Source: Pseudomonadota bacterium (lineage in GTDB: Bacteria; Desulfobacterota; Desulfuromonadia; Geobacterales; Pseudopelobacteraceae). From it: 43,848 nucleotides of DNA. The DNA lies in NCBI GenBank assembly GCA_019352135.1, contig JABBNX010000009.1:1-43848 (forward strand), in the 5' to 3' direction. This document shows, piece by piece, positions 36,758-43,848 of this stretch. How positions within the stretch are numbered: position 1 is the first letter of the stretch; the number at the start of each line of letters is the position of its first letter. The position numbers and the translations under genes were made by a program. Below the pieces are notes generated by a model. The model worked only from the letters and a program-made list of their open reading frames with translations. It was not told the origin of the DNA and made no database searches.

Positions 36758-37337
36758 CCGTGGCGGACATTTTAAGGCTGTTGTCCTCGGAGTTTCGACC
36801 GGCGGTGTTGCGGCACTCAAGTTCATACTGGGGGCATTACCACCCGACTTCCCGATCCCGGTCCTCATCGTTACCCATATCACTCCGGATTCTGACGACA
36901 GTCTGGCGGTATTGCTGGACACGCTCAGTGCAATTCGGATAAAAGAAGCCGATGAGATGGAGGCCATAACGTCCGGCACAGTCTATCTGGCTCCGGCGAA
37001 TTATCACCTGCTGGTGGAGCGGGAGCATCTTTTAGCGCTCTCCATCGATCCACCGGTAAATTTTGCCCGTCCTTCGGTGGATGTACTCTTCGAGTCGGCG
37101 GCGGAAGTTTACGGCCCGGCGCTGATCGGAGTTATCATGACCGGAGCCGGAAACGACGGTAGCAACGGTCTGTTAAAAATTAAAAACCGGGGCGGCATGA
37201 CCATCGTCCAGGATCCTGCTGACGCCAAGATGGATGACATGCCAAGAAGCGCGCTGCACGTGGTGAAAGCTGACCATGTGGTATGCTTGAAGGAAATTCC
37301 AGCCCTTTTGATGAGGCTCATACAGAGGAAGCCATGA
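36747..37337 (+). CDS. cheB: CheB-type methylesterase domain, stand-alone
   Basis: A 196-residue methylesterase/deamidase domain. The catalytic triad is visible: Ser17 in GVSTGG, His44 in VTHITPD, Asp137 in MTGAGNDG. The N-terminal receiver found in chemotaxis CheB is missing, so phosphorylation by CheA cannot control it in the usual way; control must come from a partner receiver or it acts constitutively. Stand-alone CheB domains occur next to CheR in non-chemotactic kinase loci, and CheB-CheR fusions joined to PAS kinases are known. The start lies 11 bases inside cheR, and the stop overlaps the next gene (ATGA). Confidence 0.95.
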   Translation: MPNSRGGHFKAVVLGVSTGGVAALKFILGALPPDFPIPVLIVTHITPDSDDSLAVLLDTLSAIRIKEADEMEAITSGTVYLAPANYHLLVEREHLLALSIDPPVNFARPSVDVLFESAAEVYGPALIGVIMTGAGNDGSNGLLKIKNRGGMTIVQDPADAKMDDMPRSALHVVKADHVVCLKEIPALLMRLIQRKP

Positions 37338-39487
37338 ATTTTACCGCACCACCCAACACCATTCCGGTCCTGTTAGTCGATGACCGGCCGGAAAACCTCC
37401 TGTCGCTGGAAGGTCTCCTCGGCAACCAGGGTTACAAGCTCGTCAAAGCATCCTCAGGGAATGAGGCTCTTCGCCTGACGCTCAAGCATGACTTTGCCCT
37501 GGTGCTGCTGGATGTGCAGATGCCGGGAATGGATGGTTTCGAGACGGCCCAGCTGATGCGGGCAAATCCGAAAACAGGGCACATCCCGATCATCTTCGTC
37601 ACTGCCGGCATGGAGGATCTTCAGCTCCAGTTCAAAGGCTATGATGCCGGAGCTGTCGATTATCTTGCCAAGCCGATAGAACCTCTGTTTCTGCAAAGCA
37701 AGGTCAGAATTTTTGCCGAACTGTTCCGCCAGCGCCGTGAGATTGAGCTGCACAGAAATCACCTTGAGGAGCTGGTGGAGTTGAGGACGGCAGAATTACG
37801 CCACTCCGCCGAAGAACTGAAAACAAACAATGAGCAGCTTCAAAATTGGAACAACGCGCTGAAAACAACTGAGGGACTTCTGCACGCGCAGGTCGTGGAG
37901 CTTGTCGAAACGCGCGATCAGCTGGTTGCAACCGAAGAGATGCTGCGCGTACAGATCGAAGAATACAAAACCGCCCAGAAGAAGTTGAACGAATCGAATA
38001 TCAGCCTCCAGACTCTTTTTGATGTGTCACCGCTTGCCATAGTTGTTTCTTCATTTCCCGAGGGAATAATCCGCCAGATCAACCGTACCTGCAGAGATGC
38101 CTTTGGTTACAAGGATGACGTTGTTGTCGGCAAAAACGGTATTGGGCTTGGTCTCTGGGGAGATACTACAGAGAGTGAGCTCTTTTTCAAAGAACTCCAC
38201 GAAAAGCAGAGCGTTTCAGGATTTGCCACCGAAATCAAAACGTTCCAGGGAGAAAGCCGCTCTGTGCTTTTGTACAGCACACTCATGGATTTTAAAGATG
38301 AGAATTGCATGCTGACGGTGACCCTGGATGTCACCGAGCAGAAGCGGATGGAGGATCAGATCCGGCAGACGCAGAAAATGGAGGTCATCGGGCAGCTTGC
38401 CGGCGGCATTGCCCACGACTTCAACAATATGTTAACCGCAATTTTAGGCTCCGCCGAACTTATGCTGAATCATGTCCGGGATGACTCTGCCGCATTGAAA
38501 CTGCTCGGCAACATTCAACAGGCGGCGACCCGTTCGGCCGACCTGACCGGTCAACTGCTGACATTTTCCCGCAAAGGCCAAAAAAACTCGGTGCAAATCC
38601 GTGTCGATGCAATGATTCGTGAAGTTCTTTCACTGCTGGAGCGGACCGTTGACAAGAAAATTATCCTAAAAACACGGCTGACAGCCAAAAATATTTGCGT
38701 AACCGGCGATCCGACTTTGTTGCAGAATGCATTGCTCAACCTCGGTGTCAATGCGCGTGACGCCATGCCTGACGGCGGCGTCATCACCTTTTCCACCGCC
38801 AATGTTGAGCTGGATTCCGGGTACTGTGAGGCGAGTACCTTTGATATTTCTCCCGGTTCCTATATCGAAATCGGGGTATCTGATACCGGCACGGGGATAT
38901 CGAAAGAAATCCTCCAGCATATTTTTGAGCCGTTTTTTACGACAAAAGAGATTGGCAAAGGTACCGGCCTGGGGTTAGCTGTCGTCTACGGCAGCATTAC
39001 AGACCATCATGGCTGTATAAACATCTTCAGTGAACCCGGCACCGGCACGATCTTCAAATTATATCTTCCGGTCTCGTGTGAGAAAAAAGCGCTGGATATT
39101 TCCTCTGAAGAGCTGATTTGCGGTTCAGGCGGCATCTTGTTTGTGGACGATGAGGAGATACTCCGCACCTTGGGGCTGGATCTACTGGAAGGGTTGGGGT
39201 ATCGGGTCTACCTTGCAGAAGACGGCGAACAGGCGGTGGAGGTGTATGAGAGAGAAAAAAAAGATATTTCTCTGATAATTATGGATATGCTGATGCCCAG
39301 AATGGGAGGCAAAGAAACACTGGTGCGGCTTAAGAAGAGCTATCCCGATATCCGGGTATTGATTTCATCCGGTTTTCACCAGCAGGAAACTGTTGACGAA
39401 CTTATAAAACTCGGGGCAAAAGGCTTTCTGCAGAAGCCCTACCTCCGCCAGGAACTTTGCACTGCTGTTGCCGAGGCGTTGAAGTAG
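37334..39487 (+). CDS. Soluble REC-PAS histidine kinase with C-terminal receiver
   Basis: A 717-residue cytoplasmic hybrid kinase, last gene of the operon. N-terminal receiver ~8-125 with Asp near 60 ([11 protein letters not shown]); coiled coil ~135-225; PAS ~230-345; HisKA with [20 protein letters not shown] (His near 361); HATPase ~470-590 ([19 protein letters not shown]); C-terminal receiver ~600-717 with Asp near 651 ([11 protein letters not shown]). There are no membrane segments. An N-terminal receiver suits a kinase activated by another kinase, for instance by one in the same operon. The ATG at 37334 overlaps the cheB stop and has AGAGGA three to five bases ahead; an upstream ATG at 37283 inside cheB is less likely. 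Confidence 0.93.
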   Translation: MNFTAPPNTIPVLLVDDRPENLLSLEGLLGNQGYKLVKASSGNEALRLTLKHDFALVLLDVQMPGMDGFETAQLMRANPKTGHIPIIFVTAGMEDLQLQFKGYDAGAVDYLAKPIEPLFLQSKVRIFAELFRQRREIELHRNHLEELVELRTAELRHSAEELKTNNEQLQNWNNALKTTEGLLHAQVVELVETRDQLVATEEMLRVQIEEYKTAQKKLNESNISLQTLFDVSPLAIVVSSFPEGIIRQINRTCRDAFGYKDDVVVGKNGIGLGLWGDTTESELFFKELHEKQSVSGFATEIKTFQGESRSVLLYSTLMDFKDENCMLTVTLDVTEQKRMEDQIRQTQKMEVIGQLAGGIAHDFNNMLTAILGSAELMLNHVRDDSAALKLLGNIQQAATRSADLTGQLLTFSRKGQKNSVQIRVDAMIREVLSLLERTVDKKIILKTRLTAKNICVTGDPTLLQNALLNLGVNARDAMPDGGVITFSTANVELDSGYCEASTFDISPGSYIEIGVSDTGTGISKEILQHIFEPFFTTKEIGKGTGLGLAVVYGSITDHHGCINIFSEPGTGTIFKLYLPVSCEKKALDISSEELICGSGGILFVDDEEILRTLGLDLLEGLGYRVYLAEDGEQAVEVYEREKKDISLIIMDMLMPRMGGKETLVRLKKSYPDIRVLISSGFHQQETVDELIKLGAKGFLQKPYLRQELCTAVAEALK

Positions 39488-39578
39488 GGCAGAGAAGCAT
39501 GGTAAGGTGAATGGTTACTCTTGCCGGTGATTTACCCCTCATTTAAAATTTAACCAGGTGCACAAGGAATACAGACTA

Positions 39579-40940
39579 ATGACTGACCCGAAACTCCCCC
39601 CCCAGAATCTGGACGCAGAGATGTCTATTCTGGGCGGTATTCTCATCGACAACGATGCCATCAACCGGGTACTGGAAAGCATCGTTCCGGAAGATTTCTA
39701 TCGCGAGGTTCATCGCAAGATATTCCTGGCGATGATGCAGCTTTCAGACCGGCGCGAGCCATGCGACCTGGTGACATTGACGGAAACACTGCGAAAAAGA
39801 GGGGAACTGGATGAGGTCGGTGGCGCAGCTTACCTGCTCATGCTGGTCGATTACGTCCCGACTGCGGCGAATATCACCTATTATTGCAAAATCGTCAAAG
39901 AGAAGTCGGTAAACCGCAAGCTGATCAGCATCGCCACCGGGATCGTCACCCGCAGCTATGAAGATCAGACGGATGTCAATGAACTGTTGGACAAGGCTCA
40001 GAAGGATCTGTACGAAATCGGTGAAAACAAGCTGCGTCCGCAATACGTCCCGATCCAGCCGCTTATCAAAGAAGCCTTCAAAATCCTCAAATCACTCAAT
40101 GATCGCAAAGAACACATCACCGGCGTACCGACCGGCTATGCCGATCTCGATCAGATGACCGCCGGTTTCCAGCCGGGCAACCTGATCATCATCGCCGCCC
40201 GGCCATCCATGGGCAAAACGACCCTGGCACTCAATATCGCCCAGCACGCCAGTGCCGAGAGCAAAAAGAAAACCCCGTCGGTCATATTCTCCCTGGAGAT
40301 GGGCAAGGAAGACCTGGTCATGCGCTTTCTCGCCTCCATCGCCCGGGTTGACTTCGGACGCATGCGCACCGGGCACTTTCAGGACAGCGACTGGCCGCGC
40401 CTGACCAGGGCGGCAGGAATACTTCATGATGCCAAAATTTTTATCGACGACACCCCGGCCATCAGCGTACTCGAACTGCGCTCCAAGGCCCGCCGCCTCA
40501 AAAGCGAACATGATATCGGCCTGATTATCGTCGACTATCTGCAACTGATGAAAGCGGGCACCCGCATCGAATCACGACAGCAGGAGATCTCGGAGATTTC
40601 CCAGGCCCTTAAGGCACTGGCCAAAGAGTTGGGCGTACCAGTTGTGGCTCTCTCCCAGCTGAACCGGGAGCTGGAAAAACGCGCCGACAAGCGCCCGATG
40701 ATGAGTGACCTGCGCGAATCGGGCGCCATCGAACAGGATGCCGACGTAATCATGTTTGTCTATCGCGAGGCGGTCTATTGCGAGCAGTGCCGCAAACGGG
40801 ATAATTCATGCACCCAGGGGCATGATCGCAACGCCGAACTGATTATCGGCAAGCAGCGTAACGGCGCGATCGGCACCGTCAGCCTGGCCTTTTTTGGCGA
40901 GCATACCCGTTTTGAGAACCTGAGTGACCGCAACGAATAG
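39579..40940 (+). CDS. dnaB: Replicative DNA helicase DnaB
   Basis: A 453-residue hexameric helicase of the replisome. The N-terminal domain (LPPQNLDAEMSILGGILIDNDAI) binds primase; the RecA-like domain has ARPSMGKTTLALNIA (Walker A), FSLEMGKEDLVMR, IIVDYLQLM (Walker B) and VVALSQLNRELEKR. Near residues 400-415 the loop before AELIIGKQRNGAIG carries CEQCRKRDNSCTQGH, a small Cys/His-rich insert not present in E. coli DnaB. The ATG at 39579 is preferred, with AGGA about 12 bases upstream; a GTG at 39558 is possible. No terminator separates it from the signalling operon 91 bases upstream. Confidence 0.96.
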   Translation: MTDPKLPPQNLDAEMSILGGILIDNDAINRVLESIVPEDFYREVHRKIFLAMMQLSDRREPCDLVTLTETLRKRGELDEVGGAAYLLMLVDYVPTAANITYYCKIVKEKSVNRKLISIATGIVTRSYEDQTDVNELLDKAQKDLYEIGENKLRPQYVPIQPLIKEAFKILKSLNDRKEHITGVPTGYADLDQMTAGFQPGNLIIIAARPSMGKTTLALNIAQHASAESKKKTPSVIFSLEMGKEDLVMRFLASIARVDFGRMRTGHFQDSDWPRLTRAAGILHDAKIFIDDTPAISVLELRSKARRLKSEHDIGLIIVDYLQLMKAGTRIESRQQEISEISQALKALAKELGVPVVALSQLNRELEKRADKRPMMSDLRESGAIEQDADVIMFVYREAVYCEQCRKRDNSCTQGHDRNAELIIGKQRNGAIGTVSLAFFGEHTRFENLSDRNE

Positions 40941-40978
40941 CTTCATCACATTGATGTATCCAACTTTGGAGGCCTGAC

Positions 40979-42628
40979 ATGTCAGAACAGAAAAAGGGGT
41001 CAATGGGCGCAATCCTTTCCGCCTGTAACATCATCAGTGACAACGACATCACAGCAGCCCTTGAAGAACAGGGGAGGACCGGGGCGCGTTTCGGTGAAGC
41101 GCTGATCAGCCTTGGGGTAGTCACACAGGAGGATATTGACTGGGCTCTTTCCAATCAGCTGGACCTCCCGTATATTCGCCTCAAAGCCGACATGATCGAC
41201 CCGGATGCAGTACGGCTTGTCCCGGCCGCAACAGCGAGAAAGTTCAACCTGATTCCACTCATAAAAGCCGGAAGCGAATTGAGCATCGCCATCTCTGACC
41301 CGCTCAACAAGGCCGCCATTGCAGCTGTCGAGCAGGTATCCGGTTGCCAGGTCAATATCTCGGTAGCATTGATCCGTGAAATTCGTGAAATGATCGAGGC
41401 ATGCTACGGCAGTAACATCCATGAACAGCTGGGGTTTACTTCAAGCGCCTTTTCCGAAAAAATTCTGGAGGTCATCAACAATGACCTGAGCGGCGGTAAG
41501 CTGCTCGACTACCTGCTGATTTTTATTCTGCAAAATCGGCTTTCTTCACTCTCCCTGCAACCAATGGGAGACATCGTGACGATCAGCGGCAGACGCGGTG
41601 GTATTTCACACCCTGTCGGGTCGTTGAACGGCACCTATTACCCTGACGTCATCCGCAAGATCCGCAAAAGCATCGGCAGTATAACCTCCGGTGAACCGCA
41701 TTCCGGCGGGCTCCTGACATTCAGCTACCGCTCCCATCCGCTTACGTTCCAGGTTGCCGCACTGGCCGGATACGGCGGAGAATACATCACCATCCGACCG
41801 CATCAATCCGCCGGAGTTCCGAACCGGCTTGTTGACCTTCATCTTCCCGCCCGACAGGAAGCTGATTTTATCCAGCTGTCCCGGAGTAAACAGGGCATCA
41901 CTTTTTTTGCTTCTCGAAACACGCAGGAACGCAACCGTTTTATCGATCTTATGCTGGAAGAGATTGATACCACCGGCAAAAATGTCATTATTCTGGGAGA
42001 AGGGCCGGGGCAAACAAACAAGCGCTTTCCCCGCATTCTTCTTCCCCGCGACGAAACGGCACGGGCCGCCACCATCATGAACGCTCTCGATCATGCCCCC
42101 GATATTCTCGTAATTGAAGATGCTACCGAAGGGATGCCATTTACAGCCGCCTGCCGAGCGGCCATGCGCGGCAAACTGGTCCTGGCCGGACTGGAAATTC
42201 GTGGCACACGCAACGTCCTGCACCAGCTGTTGCTGTATCAGAAGCAGAACTACTTCCTCCCGATTTTCGTCAACGGACTCGTTTCGTTTAAAGGCATTCA
42301 GCTCCTCTGCCCGGGATGCCTGACAGTCTACGCTCCTCCAACCGAGGAACTGGCAGCGATGGACCTTCTCGAATATCCTGCATCATTTTACCGTACGACA
42401 GGATGTGATGAGTGTGGCCATAGCGGTTTCAGTTCGAGAAAATTTCTGACCGATATTCTGATCTTTACCGATGAGTTCCTGCGCATTTTCGAACAATCCA
42501 GCGATGTCTCCGCTCTGGAGAATTACCTCGGGACGATCGGCTACCACGGTCTGTCTGATGAGGGGCAGCGACTCCTGATGGCAGGCTCTGTTTCACCTGA
42601 AGAATATATCGCTTCCGTTGTTCTTTAG
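40979..42628 (+). CDS. Degenerate GspE/PilB-like protein without a working ATP-binding site
   Basis: A 549-residue protein. Residues ~1-150 are a type II secretion/pilus ATPase N-terminal (MshEN-like) region (ALISLGVVTQEDIDWALSNQLDLPYIRL; NLIPLIKAGSELSIAISDP). The C-terminal half follows the layout of PilB/GspE but has lost key residues. Where the P-loop GPTGSGKTT should be, near residue 304, it reads GITFFASRNTQERNRF; the Walker B segment reads PDILVIEDATEG. The zinc-binding Cys pairs of the family are kept (CPGC ~444, CDEC ~477). So the fold is kept and ATP hydrolysis is almost surely lost. A GGAGG site lies seven bases before the ATG. The next gene is pilT, 91 bases on, which suggests a role in type IV pilus control. 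Confidence 0.85.
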   Translation: MSEQKKGSMGAILSACNIISDNDITAALEEQGRTGARFGEALISLGVVTQEDIDWALSNQLDLPYIRLKADMIDPDAVRLVPAATARKFNLIPLIKAGSELSIAISDPLNKAAIAAVEQVSGCQVNISVALIREIREMIEACYGSNIHEQLGFTSSAFSEKILEVINNDLSGGKLLDYLLIFILQNRLSSLSLQPMGDIVTISGRRGGISHPVGSLNGTYYPDVIRKIRKSIGSITSGEPHSGGLLTFSYRSHPLTFQVAALAGYGGEYITIRPHQSAGVPNRLVDLHLPARQEADFIQLSRSKQGITFFASRNTQERNRFIDLMLEEIDTTGKNVIILGEGPGQTNKRFPRILLPRDETARAATIMNALDHAPDILVIEDATEGMPFTAACRAAMRGKLVLAGLEIRGTRNVLHQLLLYQKQNYFLPIFVNGLVSFKGIQLLCPGCLTVYAPPTEELAAMDLLEYPASFYRTTGCDECGHSGFSSRKFLTDILIFTDEFLRIFEQSSDVSALENYLGTIGYHGLSDEGQRLLMAGSVSPEEYIASVVL

Positions 42629-42719
42629 TACGATGGGAATCGATGACTGATTCATTTTTGCTGAAATAGATTCGTGAGCGCACGTATCCTGTTTGCACGG
42701 GGTAACAGAGGAGGACTTC

Positions 42720-43781
42720 ATGGCACGCATCGATGCACTTTTTACTATGATGAAGGAACAGGGAGCGTCCGACCTGCACCTTTCCAGCGGTAATCCGCCA
42801 ATTTTCCGACAGCGGGGCGAGATGGTTCGTCTTAATTTCAAATCATTGGGACACGATGAGCTGAAAGCGATCCTGTTCGAGATTCTCAATGAAAAGCAGA
42901 AGGCGCACTTCGAAGAAGCCAAGGATCTCGATTTTGCCTATGAAGTTCCCGGGCTGGCACGCTTCCGCGGCAATATCATGATGCAGTACCGCGGGATTGC
43001 CGCCGTATTCCGCATCATCCCGACAAAAATACTTACGGCTGACGAACTGGGGCTGCCTGAAGGCGTGCGGCGTATGACCAACTTCAAGAAAGGAATGGTG
43101 CTGGTGACCGGACCGACCGGATCCGGCAAATCGACAACGCTCGCCGGCATGATCGACCTGATCAACTCCACCCGTAAGGAGCATATCCTGACCTTTGAAG
43201 ACCCGCTTGAATTCATTCATGAAAACAAGCTGTCACTCATGAATCAGCGTCAGATCGGCGAGCATACGGAAAGCTTTGCTTCGGCCCTGCGGGCAGCCCT
43301 GCGCGAGGATCCGGATGTCATCCTCGTGGGTGAAATGCGCGATTTGATTACCATTCAGCTTGCGATGAGCGCAGCCGAAACCGGGCATCTGGTCTTCGGC
43401 ACCCTGCACACCAGCACCGCTGCCAAAACAGTCGACCGCATTATCGACGTATTCCCGACCGATCAGCAGGAGCAGGTCCGTGCCATGCTGTCCGAGTCGT
43501 TAAAAGGGGTTATCTGCCAGCAGCTTTTAAAAACGGCCGACGGCACCGGACGCGTTCCGGCTCTGGAAATCATGCTCGGCACCCCCGCCATCGCCAATCT
43601 CATCCGCGAGGGGAAAACATTCCAGATCCCCTCCATCATGCAGACCGCCAAAAAGGACGGCATGCAGCTGATGGATCAGCACCTGCTTGATCTGCTGAAG
43701 ACAAAAAAAGTAAATCCGGAAGAGGCGTATCGCTGTGCGGTCGACAAGAAACAGTTTGAACAGTATCTGACACCGGCTTGA
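42720..43781 (+). CDS. pilT: Type IV pilus retraction ATPase PilT
   Basis: A 353-residue PilT-type hexameric ATPase that powers pilus retraction at the inner membrane. GASDLHLSSGNPPIFRQRGE is the family start; TGPTGSGKSTTLAGMID (Lys near 137) is the Walker A, LTFEDPLEFIH the Asp box, DPDVILVGEMRDLITI the Walker B, GHLVFGTLHT the His box, and TPAIANLIREGK corresponds to the PilT signature AIRNLIRE. The ATG at 42720 has a near-perfect AGAGGAGG five bases ahead; an upstream TTG at 42693 is rejected. Length and motifs are complete. No pilB, pilC or pilin gene lies in the window, so this may be one of several pilT paralogues. Confidence 0.95.
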   Translation: MARIDALFTMMKEQGASDLHLSSGNPPIFRQRGEMVRLNFKSLGHDELKAILFEILNEKQKAHFEEAKDLDFAYEVPGLARFRGNIMMQYRGIAAVFRIIPTKILTADELGLPEGVRRMTNFKKGMVLVTGPTGSGKSTTLAGMIDLINSTRKEHILTFEDPLEFIHENKLSLMNQRQIGEHTESFASALRAALREDPDVILVGEMRDLITIQLAMSAAETGHLVFGTLHTSTAAKTVDRIIDVFPTDQQEQVRAMLSESLKGVICQQLLKTADGTGRVPALEIMLGTPAIANLIREGKTFQIPSIMQTAKKDGMQLMDQHLLDLLKTKKVNPEEAYRCAVDKKQFEQYLTPA

Positions 43782-43848
43782 GTCTCACCTTACAGCCTCA
43801 CCGTCTGGTCTACAAACCTTGGAATAGTGATCAAACATTATCAATTGA
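43782..43848. other. End of window, no feature seen
   Basis: The last 67 bases after pilT hold no hairpin terminator, repeat or reading frame that I can support. Confidence 0.5.

Noticed and set aside
29101-39487. Calling the six-gene operon a chemotaxis cluster
   Set aside because: CheR and CheB are present, but there is no MCP, CheA, CheW or CheY, so chemotaxis is not supported.

Overview
The window looks like a chromosomal segment of a Geobacter-type bacterium (Desulfuromonadia/Geobacterales). This rests on gene families and order: parA-parB directly ahead of the split-b ATP synthase genes (b', b, delta, alpha), abundant long hybrid histidine kinases, Gram-negative porins, a TrmFO-type tRNA methylase, and a methylmalonyl-CoA route for propionate. 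It is an assignment by recognition; no database search was possible.

Layout. Bases 1-257 are an internal piece of secY (+) joined head-on, at a short shared sequence, to the 5' third of atpA (-). This is probably a chimeric contig end. From 250 to about 27.6 kb every gene is on the minus strand. Read in the direction of transcription (high to low coordinate) they are cpoB/ybgF, a LysM protein, dprA, topA, a BRO-type antirepressor broken by an amber codon, trmFO, an orphan CCG-type Fe-S subunit, an XRE-cupin regulator, the two subunits of an acyl-CoA (propionyl-CoA) carboxylase, methylmalonyl-CoA mutase and epimerase, a FlgT-like lipoprotein, two unrelated outer-membrane porins, a TolB-like/propeller exported protein, parA, parB and the atp operon. 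From 27.7 kb to the end genes are on the plus strand: a U32 peptidase, a six-gene signalling operon (29.1-39.5 kb), dnaB, a degenerate PilB-like pseudo-ATPase and pilT.

How the genes work together. The carboxylase, epimerase and mutase form the propionyl-CoA to succinyl-CoA pathway, with a regulator at its head whose own promoter carries a palindrome. The signalling operon is the most distinctive part. It encodes a transmembrane HAMP-GAF hybrid kinase with three receivers, a frameshifted PstS-like periplasmic binding protein, a second HAMP-GAF sensor that stops exactly where its kinase domain should begin, a CheR methyltransferase, a CheB methylesterase without receiver, and a soluble REC-PAS-kinase-REC protein. 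Every junction is a start/stop overlap. No MCP, CheA or CheW is present, so it looks like a sensory phosphorelay that has borrowed chemotaxis adaptation enzymes.

Non-coding structure. Five rho-independent terminators are clear; two share an identical 18-base hairpin. Three intergenic repeats are built from 6-10 base units: CGCCGAT (7855-7997) and CACAGAG (19682-19827) occur as long inverted pairs around a 65-88 base centre, and CAGATT (9508-9534) as a single arm. I found no tRNA, rRNA, CRISPR array, insertion sequence, riboswitch or convincing parS site.
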